From: Dactylosporangium aurantiacum
GTDB lineage: Bacteria; Actinomycetota; Actinomycetes; Mycobacteriales; Micromonosporaceae
DNA: 64,000 nt
Assembly: GCF_000716715.1 (NCBI RefSeq)
Contig: NZ_JNYJ01000014.1
Span: 124,001-188,000, forward strand
Direction: 5' to 3'
The notes under the pieces are model-generated. The model did not search any database. It saw only the letters and a list, made by a program, of their open reading frames with translations, and was not told the origin of the DNA. A program made the position numbers and the translations under genes. This document shows positions 7,511 to 15,439 of this stretch, piece after piece. Positions within the stretch are counted from its first letter, which is position 1. Each line of letters opens with the position of its first letter.

Positions 7511-9679
7511 TTACGGGGCGGTCGGGTCGGGCTCCTTCTCCAGGGTGACCGGCCCGCCCGCGGGGACGTGGGGGACCGGTGCCCGGTCGCCGTGGCCGGG
7601 CCACCAGGCGGCGTGGCCGATGAGCGCGGTGAACGCCGGCACGAAGAAGAACGACATGACGAACGCCGACAGGACGATGCCGATCGCGACCGCGAACCCC
7701 ATCTGCTGCAGGAACGAGATCGGCGCCAGCATCAGCACGCCGAAGGTGCCGGCGAGGATCAGGCCGGCCGCGGCGACGGTCGGGCCGCCGTGCTCGACGC
7801 CGAGCGCCGCGGCCTCGCGGGGTTCCTTGCCCTCCCGGGCCTCCTCGCGGAGTCGGGCGATCATCAGGATGTTGTAGTCGGTACCGATGGCGACGACGAA
7901 CAGGTACAGGATGATCGGCAGCTGGAACGTGACGCCCGGCTTGCCCTGGAAGCCCTGGAAGACGTACACGGTGGCGCCGAGCGTCGCGGCGAAGTTGAGC
8001 AGCACCGCGACCACCAGGTAGATCGGGGCGACGATGCTGCGCAGCAGCAGGGCCAGGATGATGGCGATCAGGGCGGCGGCCACCGGCAGGATCACCGACA
8101 GGTCGCGGTTGTTGGCCGAGTTGATGTCGGCGAAGACCGCGGTCGTGCCGCCCACCAGGGCCTTGGTGCCCGCCGGTGCCTTCGAGTGCAGGTAGTCGCG
8201 CAGGTCGTCGCGGACCAGCTCGATGGCCTGGTTGGACACCGGGTTGAGGTTCAGCAGGACGTCGACGCGCACGACGTCGGGCCGGGAGCCGGGCACGGCC
8301 GGGCGGACCTGGCCGACGCCGGGGCCGCCCTTGGCCGCCGCCGTGAACGCCTCGACCGCCTGCTGGTCGAGCGGGGAGCCGTCCGTGGTGGTCAGGTACA
8401 CCTCGGTGGGCTGGGCGGCGCCGGCCGCGAACGCCCTGGCCAGGTCGGCCTGTGCCAGCGCCGACTCGGTGTCCTGCGGGAACCCGGCGCTGAAGTCGTA
8501 GTCGGCCTTGTACGACAGGGTGCCGGCGGCCAGTGCCACCAGGACCAGCCCGGACAGCGCCGCGACGAGGGCCGGCCGGCGGCCGACGAGCGTGCCGAGC
8601 CGGCGCGAGATCGCCGCCTTCGGCTGGCGCTGCCACGCCTTGGACGGCCAGAACACGAACCGGCCGAGCTTCGACACCAGCGCCGGGATGAGGGTCAGCG
8701 ACGTGATGAGCATGACGCCGACCGCGATCGCCAGGCCGGGGCCGAGCGAGCCGAAGAACCCGAGGGAGGCCAGCAGCAGCACCAGGAAGGCGACCACGAC
8801 CGCGCCGGCGGCCGAGGCGATGACCTCGCCGACACGCTGCACGGAGACGATCATCGCGGTCTGCTTGTCGTCGCCGGCGCGCAGGCGTTCGCGGTACCGG
8901 AACAGCAGGAACAGGATGTAGTCGGTGCCGATGCCGTAGAGCACGATCAGCAGGATCGTCTGCAGGTCCTGCCCGACGTTCCAGTCCAGGGCCTTGCCGA
9001 CGGTCGCGATGATGCCGGTGGTCACCGACATGACGATGCTGATCACGACGATCGGCAGCAGGGCCGCGATCGGGCTGCGGAAGATGACCAGGATCAGGCC
9101 GACGATGAGGATGAAGGTGGCGACACCGACGATGGCGAAGGCGCTGTTGAACGTGTCCTCGTTGTCCACGTACGCCGCGACGTCGCCGCCGACGCGGGCG
9201 GAGAGGCCGGTGCCCTTGAGGTCGTCGGCGAGCGAGGTGCGCAGCGTGCGGATCGCGTCCAGCAGTGCGGGGTCACCCGGCGAGTCGGCCTTCAGGCCGA
9301 CGGTGACGAGCTGGATCGACTTGTCCGGCGCGACCGTCTGCGGGCCGGTGAGGTAGCCCTCGGTGCGGGCGATGCCGCGGGCCTTGAGCTTGTCCGCCAG
9401 CTGGGTGACCGCGGCACTGTCCGCATCGGACAGTGCCGCGCCGTCGGTGCGTTTGACGACGATGAGCGCGCTCGCGGTCGCCTGCTGGGCGAACGCGCCC
9501 TTGGCGAGCTGGATCGCTTGCACGGACTCGTATTTGGAGGGCAGGAAGTCGCTCTGCTCCGCCGACGTGATGTCGGTGAGCGACGGCGACAGACCGATGA
9601 TCGCGACCGAGGCGACCAGCCAACCGGCGATCACCCACCATGCCCTGCGGACGACGAACCTTCCGAGCCAGCCGAACAT
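7511..9679 (-). CDS. MMPL/RND-family membrane transporter
   Basis: 722 residues from ATG 9679, with AGGGGGAATGT as ribosome site. The start gives a basic N-terminus and first membrane helix (MFGWLGRFVVRRAWWVIAGW). Two repeated halves each have a soluble loop followed by a block of hydrophobic helices, the two-domain MMPL/SSD layout; the GTDYILFLLFRYRERLRAG and GTDYNILMIARLREEAREG segments mark the two halves. Such proteins export lipids or hydrophobic compounds using the proton gradient. It is the third gene of an RHH regulator - DUF4097 - MMPL operon and is followed by a hairpin terminator. The substrate is unknown. Confidence 0.88.
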   Translation of the reverse strand: MFGWLGRFVVRRAWWVIAGWLVASVAIIGLSPSLTDITSAEQSDFLPSKYESVQAIQLAKGAFAQQATASALIVVKRTDGAALSDADSAAVTQLADKLKARGIARTEGYLTGPQTVAPDKSIQLVTVGLKADSPGDPALLDAIRTLRTSLADDLKGTGLSARVGGDVAAYVDNEDTFNSAFAIVGVATFILIVGLILVIFRSPIAALLPIVVISIVMSVTTGIIATVGKALDWNVGQDLQTILLIVLYGIGTDYILFLLFRYRERLRAGDDKQTAMIVSVQRVGEVIASAAGAVVVAFLVLLLASLGFFGSLGPGLAIAVGVMLITSLTLIPALVSKLGRFVFWPSKAWQRQPKAAISRRLGTLVGRRPALVAALSGLVLVALAAGTLSYKADYDFSAGFPQDTESALAQADLARAFAAGAAQPTEVYLTTTDGSPLDQQAVEAFTAAAKGGPGVGQVRPAVPGSRPDVVRVDVLLNLNPVSNQAIELVRDDLRDYLHSKAPAGTKALVGGTTAVFADINSANNRDLSVILPVAAALIAIILALLLRSIVAPIYLVVAVLLNFAATLGATVYVFQGFQGKPGVTFQLPIILYLFVVAIGTDYNILMIARLREEAREGKEPREAAALGVEHGGPTVAAAGLILAGTFGVLMLAPISFLQQMGFAVAIGIVLSAFVMSFFFVPAFTALIGHAAWWPGHGDRAPVPHVPAGGPVTLEKEPDPTAP

Positions 9680-9738
9680 ACATTCCCCCTCTGTGTCGGC
9701 GCTGCCCCAAGAATAGGACGGCGTGGATGCCGGTCCGG

Positions 9739-10584
9739 TCAGGCGCGGTGGACGGTGATGTCGCCGAAGGACGTGTGCGCGCGGACCTCGACGGTCTCCT
9801 CGGTCTTCGCCGGCGCCTGGCCGAGGTCGTCCAGGCCGTTGCGGACCCGCCCGTGCCCGGTCTTCACGTCCAGCCACGCGGCGGTGCCGGCGGCGATGCC
9901 GACGTTCAGGTCGCCGGCCGCGGACTGCAGCGAGACCTGGCCGCGCGCGACCCTGCCGATGCGGATGGCACCGTTGGAGGACTTGGCGTCCACGCCGGCG
10001 TCGGCCCGCTCGACGGTGATCGCGCCGTTGGCCGCGCGCACCCGCAGGTCGCCGGCGACGGCACCGATGTCGGTGGTGCCGTTGGAGTTCTTGACGGCCG
10101 CGGCGCCGCCGACCTCGCCGATGCGGACGTCGCCGCTGCCGGTGGCGATCTCCGCGTCGCCGCCGATGGCGCCGACCGTGATGTGGCCGACGGTCTCCAG
10201 CCGGGCGGAGCCGGTGCGGTCCAGCCGGAGGTGCCCGACCGACGTCTTGAACCGGCACTCGCCGAGCGCGCCGCTGCTCCGCACGTCGCCGACGGCCAGG
10301 TCGCCGTGCACCGCGGACCCGGTGGGCAGCTCGACGCGCACGAGCACGGACCTGGTCCGCTTGGAGAAGTCGAACAGCCGGTGCTTCGGCCCGCGCACCG
10401 TGAGCGTGCCGTTGGCGTAGTCGACGCGGGTCTGCCGGGCGGCCTGCACGTCGGAGTCGTCGTGCTCGTCGCACGGGTGCACCTCGACGACGGTGTCGGT
10501 GCGGTCGCTCGCGACGAGCTGCACCTCGCCGACGGACAGCTCCAGCGAGACGGTGATCGGTGCGGGGGTGGCGTAGACAGGCAT
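9739..10584 (-). CDS. DUF4097 beta-strand-repeat protein
   Basis: 281 residues from ATG 10584, with a GAGGGG ribosome site 8 nt upstream. From about residue 90 it is made of short repeating beta strands of the type SNGTTDIGAVAGDLRVRAANG, which fold as a right-handed beta-helix in this family. No signal peptide or membrane helix is visible, so it is probably cytoplasmic. Function is unknown. In actinobacteria DUF4097 genes often sit between an RHH/HicB-like regulator and a transporter, as here (41 bp after the regulator, 59 bp before MMPL). Confidence 0.8.
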   Translation of the reverse strand: MPVYATPAPITVSLELSVGEVQLVASDRTDTVVEVHPCDEHDDSDVQAARQTRVDYANGTLTVRGPKHRLFDFSKRTRSVLVRVELPTGSAVHGDLAVGDVRSSGALGECRFKTSVGHLRLDRTGSARLETVGHITVGAIGGDAEIATGSGDVRIGEVGGAAAVKNSNGTTDIGAVAGDLRVRAANGAITVERADAGVDAKSSNGAIRIGRVARGQVSLQSAAGDLNVGIAAGTAAWLDVKTGHGRVRNGLDDLGQAPAKTEETVEVRAHTSFGDITVHRA

Positions 10585-10625
10585 GGTGGTCCCCTCGGAT
10601 CGGATGGCGTGCGGGAAACGGACGG

Positions 10626-11141
10626 TTACCGGGCCCAGCCGGTGTAGTGCTGCGGGCCGGCCCCTCTGCCGTGCCGGCCGGTGCCGGTGTCGCGGTCGGC
10701 GCCGCGCAGCGCGGCCGCGGCGGCGCGGGCCAGCCAGGCGTTGACGGAGCGGCCCTCCCGGCCGGCGGCCTCCTCGACCGCGGCCTTGAGCTGCTCCGGC
10801 AGGCGGACGTTGATGCGGGCGGTGGCGCCGTCCTCGAACGCGGCGGCGGGGTCGTCGGCCGGTGCCGCGCCGGTGTCGCCGTCGCGCGGCTGCTCCGGCT
10901 GGGGGACCGTCACGACGAACTCGGGGTCGCGGCCGCGCAGGCGCACCTGCACCGAGCCGGGTGCGAGGTCCCTGGTGATCTCGTCGGCGGCGGCCGACAG
11001 CGCCTCGAGCATGGCGAGCCGGATCGCCGAGTCCATCGACGCGGTGAGCCGTTCGACGAGGCCGGTGTCGTCGCGCCCGCCGGTCTCCGCGGCCGTCAGC
11101 AGCTCGCGACCGAGTGACGCCACGTACGGGTTCAGGTCCAT
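10626..11141 (-). CDS. Ribbon-helix-helix (HicB/Arc-like) transcriptional regulator
   Basis: 171 residues from ATG 11141. The C-terminal part (about 108-150) is a ribbon-helix-helix motif: TARINVRLPEQLKAAVEEA, then GREGRSVNAWLARAAAAAL. The N-terminal 100 residues form an alpha/beta region with an acidic, proline-containing linker. Annotation pipelines often label this type a HicB-family antitoxin, but no toxin gene is adjacent. The start codon lies 7 nt from a -10-like box carrying a 24-bp palindrome, so it probably represses itself together with the downstream DUF4097 and MMPL genes. Confidence 0.78.
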   Translation of the reverse strand: MDLNPYVASLGRELLTAAETGGRDDTGLVERLTASMDSAIRLAMLEALSAAADEITRDLAPGSVQVRLRGRDPEFVVTVPQPEQPRDGDTGAAPADDPAAAFEDGATARINVRLPEQLKAAVEEAAGREGRSVNAWLARAAAAALRGADRDTGTGRHGRGAGPQHYTGWAR

Positions 11142-11147
11142 GGCACC

Positions 11148-11176
11148 ACTGTGGCACGCTGGTGTGCCACAGTCAA
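11148..11176 (-). promoter_or_regulatory. Leaderless promoter with embedded operator palindrome for the RHH operon
   Basis: Minus-strand -35 TTGACT (11176-11171), a 17-bp spacer, -10 CACAGT (11153-11148), then 6 bp to the ATG at 11141, so transcription would start at about the A of the start codon. The palindrome CTGTGGCAC-6 nt-GTGCCACAG (11149-11172) fills the spacer and touches both hexamers, an ideal place for an autorepressor. Confidence 0.6.
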
Positions 11177-11228
11177 CGATATTTGGCCCGGCGTGGCACC
11201 GGATGGCTCCGATGTCACGCCGGGCGGC

Positions 11229-12851
11229 TCACTGCAGGGTCTGGTCGCCGGTCCGGGTCGACCGGGCGGCGGTGGCGGTCGTGGTGCGGGGCGGGATGCT
11301 GGAGGTGTCGAAGGCGTACGTGATGACCGCGGTCGCGATCGCGTCGGCGTTCGTGTCCAGGGCGAACACGTTGACGTTGCCGATCAGCGTGTACTGGCCG
11401 CGCAGCTGGGCGTAGAGCGCCGCGTCGCCGCCCTTCTGCGTGACGCGGAACAGGTCGTCGCACGGGTCGTGGTAGCAGGGGTCGTACGCGACGCCGGCGA
11501 CACCGCCGAACTTCGCGACGTCGGCCGCGGTCTTGACGCCCTCGGCGCCGGTGAACAGCCCACCGGCGGGGATGTTGACGCCGGCGGCGATGAACGGGCC
11601 GTAGTCGGACCGGCCGGTGAAGTCCGCGGGGTTCGTCGGCAGGCCGCGGGCGGCGAAGAACGCCTCGAACAGCGCCTCGATCTGCGCGGAGCCCAGCGGG
11701 CCGGGGCCCGCGCCCTGGGCGGCGGAGTCGTCGCCGTCGAAGACGCCGAACTGGTAGTTGGGCGAGGCGACCATGTCGAAGTTCAGGTACAGCTTGATCT
11801 GGGCCTGCTGCTGCGGGGTGAGGCTGTTGACGTAGAACGTCGAACCGACCAGGCTCGCCTCCTCCGCGCCCCACCAGGCGAAGCGGACCTTGTTCACCGG
11901 CTTCGTGCGGGCCATCTGCAGGGCGACCTCGAGCAGGGCGGCGCTGCCGCTGCCGTTGTCGTTGATGCCGGCCCCGGCCGGGACGGAGTCCAGGTGCGCG
12001 CCGGCCATGACGACGTTGTCGGCCCGCCCGGTCCTCGACTCGGCGACCACGTTCTCGGTGCTGCGGACCTCCGCGGTCGTCTCCGTCGCCAGGTGCACGG
12101 TCAGCCCCGGCGTCGCGGCGAACGCCTCGCCGGTGCCGTAGGAGACGCCGACCGCCGGGATCCCGACGGGCGTGCCGAGGGTGCCCGCCAGCAGCGCGTA
12201 CCGGTCCGGTGCGGTGACCGGGTCGCCGTTGCCCTGGTTCATCACGATCGCGCCGGCCGCGCCCGCCGCCTCGGCGTTGGCGACCTTCGTGCCGAACGGG
12301 CAGCCGCCGCGCTGCATCAACGCGACCTTGCCGGCCACGGCGGCGGTGAAGTCGGCCGCCTCGCAGCCCGACGTGACGGCGGTGCGCGGCGCGACCAGGT
12401 TCAGGTCGACCGGCACCACCGCCGCCGTGACGTCACCGGAGCCGGAGCAGGTCATGACGTCGTAGTCGGTGCCCTCCACGTACGTCGCCGGCACCGGCGC
12501 GGTCTGCGCGAACGACGAGCTCGTCTCGTCACAGAAGTTGAACTGGAACGGTTGCCGGGTGACCTGGTACCCGGCGTGCTGCAGCAGGGTCGCCACGTAG
12601 TCGGCGCTGCGCTGGTGCCCGGGCGTGCCGGACGCGCGGTTGCCGCCGTTGAGGTCGGCGATCACCTGGAACGCCAGCAGGTGCCGCAGGACGCCGGGCA
12701 GCGTCACCGCCTTGGTCAGCTGCTTCGGTGTGCTGATGGTGGGGCCGGCGTGCGCCGGCTCCGCCAGTCCGATCGACCCGGCCAGGACCGCGGCGGTCGC
12801 CGCGCCCAGGAGTCTGCGAACCGAGCGAGACACCACGATGTGCTCTCCCAT
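11229..12851 (-). CDS. Secreted M28-family zinc aminopeptidase with PA domain
   Basis: 540 residues. A signal peptide (VVSRSVRRLLGAATAAVLAG, ending AHA) is followed by a protease-associated insert at about 150-260, then the M28 catalytic domain. Zinc-ligand motifs are GAHLDSV (His/Asp), WWGAEEASLVGS (catalytic Glu-Glu), NFDMV (Asp) and DPCYHDPCDD (His, flanked by a likely disulfide). It resembles Streptomyces griseus-type aminopeptidases that remove N-terminal hydrophobic residues outside the cell. ATG 12851 is used; GTG 12836, which lies just before the signal peptide, is an alternative. It is monocistronic. Confidence 0.9.
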   Translation of the reverse strand: MGEHIVVSRSVRRLLGAATAAVLAGSIGLAEPAHAGPTISTPKQLTKAVTLPGVLRHLLAFQVIADLNGGNRASGTPGHQRSADYVATLLQHAGYQVTRQPFQFNFCDETSSSFAQTAPVPATYVEGTDYDVMTCSGSGDVTAAVVPVDLNLVAPRTAVTSGCEAADFTAAVAGKVALMQRGGCPFGTKVANAEAAGAAGAIVMNQGNGDPVTAPDRYALLAGTLGTPVGIPAVGVSYGTGEAFAATPGLTVHLATETTAEVRSTENVVAESRTGRADNVVMAGAHLDSVPAGAGINDNGSGSAALLEVALQMARTKPVNKVRFAWWGAEEASLVGSTFYVNSLTPQQQAQIKLYLNFDMVASPNYQFGVFDGDDSAAQGAGPGPLGSAQIEALFEAFFAARGLPTNPADFTGRSDYGPFIAAGVNIPAGGLFTGAEGVKTAADVAKFGGVAGVAYDPCYHDPCDDLFRVTQKGGDAALYAQLRGQYTLIGNVNVFALDTNADAIATAVITYAFDTSSIPPRTTTATAARSTRTGDQTLQ

Positions 12852-12927
12852 CCGTCGATGAGGTACAGGGGAGCAATGTAGGCAGATGCGGAAGATCGAC
12901 GGAAGTCGCTGAGCGGATCGTTGTGCG

Positions 12928-13216
12928 TCACATGCCGTGCCCCCGGACCAGGGTGTCCAGCGGGATGAGCAGCGCGCTGAGCGAGCCGTTGGCCAGGGCG
13001 AACACGGTCCAGACGACCAGCAGCCACCGGGTCGTCCGGTGCCCGCCGACGGTGCGCAACCCGTGCCACAGGTCGGCGCGCAGCTGCGCCACGGTTGCCC
13101 GGCCGGCGGCGGCCACCGGGCGGCGGGTGGTGAGGAAGACGGCGCACCAGCACCGGCAGGTACTCGGCGGCGAGCGTCAGCCCGGTGGCCATGAGGGACC
13201 CGGTGAGCTGCAGCAC
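12928..13216 (-). pseudogene. Fragment of an MFS transporter gene with a frameshift
   Basis: Two frames together encode one hydrophobic stretch. Frame one gives LQLTGSLMATGLTLAAEYLP. After about 13146 the message continues one base out of frame with AVFLTTRRPVAAAG, then TTRWLLVVWTVFALANGSLS and a stop at 12928. The second part resembles the central loop and seventh helix of MFS permeases. The N-terminal half, the C-terminal half and the reading frame are all missing, so it is a relic. It starts directly after the GH43 stop on the same strand and may once have been that enzyme's sugar permease. Confidence 0.55.
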
Positions 13217-13264
13217 GTGGGCGGGGACGGCCCGTGGCCCGTGCAGCGGGGGGCCTTCAGCCCG

Positions 13265-14848
13265 TCACGGCTGCGCCTTGTAGGTGGCGGCGGAGAAGTC
13301 GGCGGGCCGGCCGCCACCGGTGAGGTCCTGCACCCACAGGCCGAAGAACGCGCCGGTGAACCCCCACGCCCGGGCGGTGTCGCCGTCGAACTCCCGGGCG
13401 TGCTCGTCGGACAGGATGCCGGCGTCGAACGGCCCCCACTCGACGTCGCCGTACGAGGCGCGCAGCACGCCCCCGTCGAGGTCCAGGCGCAGCCGGACCG
13501 GCCCGTCGACCGGGACCGCCGGGCCGTGCATCGTGACCCGGCCGCGGTCACGGGACACGACGTCGGCGACGGTGCCCCGCTCGTCCCGGGTGACGCGCAG
13601 GAAGTACCAGTTGCGGCTGTTGTAGTACGCGGTGATCCCGGCCATCTGCTGGAAGTTGTCCGGCCGGAAGTCGACGGTGGCCTCGAACGTCGCGCGCAGG
13701 TGCTGGACCCGGCGGGCGACGAGGCTCTCCCCGCCGTACGCCCCGGGTGAGCGCCCACCGTGCACGCGCAGGTGCCCGGGGCGGGCGTCCACCGACACCC
13801 AGTCGCCGGTGGCGGGGCGGCGCAGGGTGCTCCAGTGCGGGCCGAGCGCGCCGCCGGCGAAGTCGTCGGTCTCCGGCTCCGCCGGCCACGGGTGGGCCGG
13901 CAGGTCGGGACCGGGCACCTCCTCGTGGGGCACGCCGCCGTCGATGCGCGGCCAGCCGTCGCCGGTCCACCGCACCCGCTGGATCGCGGTCTCCCGGCCC
14001 AGGACGCAGCGGCCCCGCGGGCTCAGCGGCCGCCCGGTGAGATGGGCGAAGAACCACTCGCCGCCCGGGGTGTCCACGAGGCTGCCGTGCCCGGCCTTCT
14101 GCAGCGTGAGATCCGGCCGGTGCAGCGTCGTGATGAACGGCGTGTCCGGGTCGGTCTCGTACGGGCCCAGCACGTCGCGGGACCGGGCGACCGTCGCCTG
14201 GTGGAACCAGTCGGTGCCACCCTCGGCGGTGACCAGGTAGTACCAGCCGTCCCGCCGGTACAGGTGCGGGCCTTCGGTCATGCCGGCCGCGGTGCCGGTG
14301 TACAGGTCGACCGGCTCGCCGACGAGCCGGCGGGTGGCCCGGTCGTACTCCTGGATGATGATGCCGTCGGCCCACGGCCGACCGGGGCGCCACTCGGTCC
14401 GGTTCGACAGCAGCCAGCTGCGCCCGTCGCCGTCGGGTCCGCAGTCGTGGAACATCGACGGGTCGAACCCGCGGGCGTGCAGCGGCACCGGGTCCGACCA
14501 CGGCCCTTCGATCGTCGGGGCCGTCACCAGGTAGTTCGGGGTGTCCCAGAACCCGGAGTACGACTTCACGTCGGTGTAGATGAGGTGGAACAGCCCGTCG
14601 GCGTAGGACAGGCACGGCGCCCAGATCCCACCGGAGTCCGGGTTGCCGGTCATGTCCAGCAGGCGGGCGCTGTCCAGCGCGCCGCCGATCGGCCGCCAGT
14701 GCACCAGGTCGCGGGAGTGGTGCAGCCGGACCCCCGGGTACCACTCGAACGTGGAGGTGGCCAGGTAGTAGTCGTCCCCGACCCGCAGGATCGACGGGTC
14801 TGGATGGAACCCGGGCAGGACGGGGTTGCGGATGACACCGGCGTTCAT
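13265..14848 (-). CDS. GH43-family beta-xylosidase/arabinosidase-like enzyme
   Basis: 527 residues from ATG 14848, no signal peptide. The N-terminal five-bladed propeller starts NPVLPGFHPDPSI (catalytic Asp in the DPS motif), with GGIWAPCLSYADG and MTEGPHLYRRDGWYYL holding the general-acid Glu. A C-terminal beta-sandwich (about 335-525) is the accessory domain of xylosidase-type GH43 members. It should act in the cytosol on imported xylo- or arabino-oligosaccharides. A TTTTCGAAA operator-like site lies 105 bp upstream. The MFS relic just downstream suggests a lost transport partner. Confidence 0.88.
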   Translation of the reverse strand: MNAGVIRNPVLPGFHPDPSILRVGDDYYLATSTFEWYPGVRLHHSRDLVHWRPIGGALDSARLLDMTGNPDSGGIWAPCLSYADGLFHLIYTDVKSYSGFWDTPNYLVTAPTIEGPWSDPVPLHARGFDPSMFHDCGPDGDGRSWLLSNRTEWRPGRPWADGIIIQEYDRATRRLVGEPVDLYTGTAAGMTEGPHLYRRDGWYYLVTAEGGTDWFHQATVARSRDVLGPYETDPDTPFITTLHRPDLTLQKAGHGSLVDTPGGEWFFAHLTGRPLSPRGRCVLGRETAIQRVRWTGDGWPRIDGGVPHEEVPGPDLPAHPWPAEPETDDFAGGALGPHWSTLRRPATGDWVSVDARPGHLRVHGGRSPGAYGGESLVARRVQHLRATFEATVDFRPDNFQQMAGITAYYNSRNWYFLRVTRDERGTVADVVSRDRGRVTMHGPAVPVDGPVRLRLDLDGGVLRASYGDVEWGPFDAGILSDEHAREFDGDTARAWGFTGAFFGLWVQDLTGGGRPADFSAATYKAQP

Positions 14849-14952
14849 GCGGTTGGTCCCCTCGTGTGTGTGGTCACCTGCCGCCGCCGCGAGTCCGCTC
14901 CGCGGGTGACGGCGCACGGCCAATCACAAGCCAGCAGCCGGAACTGGGCAAT

Positions 14953-14965
14953 CGTTTTCGAAACC
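14953..14965. promoter_or_regulatory. LacI-type operator-like site (CGTTTTCGAAACC)
   Basis: A palindromic TTTCGAAA core with central CG, the usual shape of LacI-family operators, lies between the GH43 gene and the divergent copper-binding protein gene. It is probably the repression site for the GH43 gene. No LacI gene is adjacent, so the regulator would act from elsewhere. Confidence 0.4.
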
Positions 14966-15029
14966 CCGGAGCTTGAACCCGGCCGGACGGGGTAGCGCGG
15001 AGCGGGACACCGACCGGAAAGGGGTCCGC

Positions 15030-15437
15030 ATGACCGCCACCACGAAACCGATGCTGGAGACCTACCCGCAGCCGATCAACCTGGACCGCGCCGCCCTGGC
15101 CGGGGCGATCGACGCGCTCATCGCCTGCAGCGAGGCCTGCACCGCGTGCGCCGACGCGTGCCTCAGCGAGGGGATGGTCGCCGAGCTGACCAAGTGCATC
15201 CGCACGAACATGGACTGCGCCGACATCTGTGCGACGACCGCGCGGGTGCTGTCGCGGCACACCGGCTACGACGCCAACGTCAGCCGCGCGCTGCTGGAGG
15301 CGTGCATGATGGCCTGTGCCGCGTGCGCCGACGAGTGCGGACGGCACGCGGACACGCACGAGCACTGCCGCATCTGCGCCACCGCCTGCCGGGAGGCCGA
15401 GCGGGCCTGCCGCGACCTGCTCGACTCGATGCGCTGA
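15030..15437 (+). CDS. Cys-rich four-helix-bundle copper-binding protein (DUF326/Csp-like)
   Basis: 135 residues from ATG 15030, with GGAAAGGGG as ribosome site. About 15 cysteines are spaced along amphipathic helices (ACSEACTACADAC, KCIRTNMDCADIC, EACMMACAACADEC, HCRICATACREAERAC), the pattern of copper-storage proteins that line a four-helix bundle with thiolates and bind many Cu(I) ions. There is no signal peptide, so it is a cytosolic Csp3-like form. It stands alone, convergent with the mannosyltransferase gene two bases beyond its stop. No copper sensor gene is nearby. Confidence 0.88.
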   Translation: MTATTKPMLETYPQPINLDRAALAGAIDALIACSEACTACADACLSEGMVAELTKCIRTNMDCADICATTARVLSRHTGYDANVSRALLEACMMACAACADECGRHADTHEHCRICATACREAERACRDLLDSMR

Positions 15438-15439
15438 GC

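Noticed and set aside
6773..10420. Plus-strand frame of 1215 codons across the MMPL and DUF4097 genes
   Set aside because: It is a mirror of those genes, with no recognisable domain and skewed His/Asp/Arg content; both minus-strand genes are well supported.
10626..11141. HicB-type toxin-antitoxin module
   Set aside because: The protein has an RHH motif but no HicA-like or other small toxin gene is adjacent; a plain regulator fits better.
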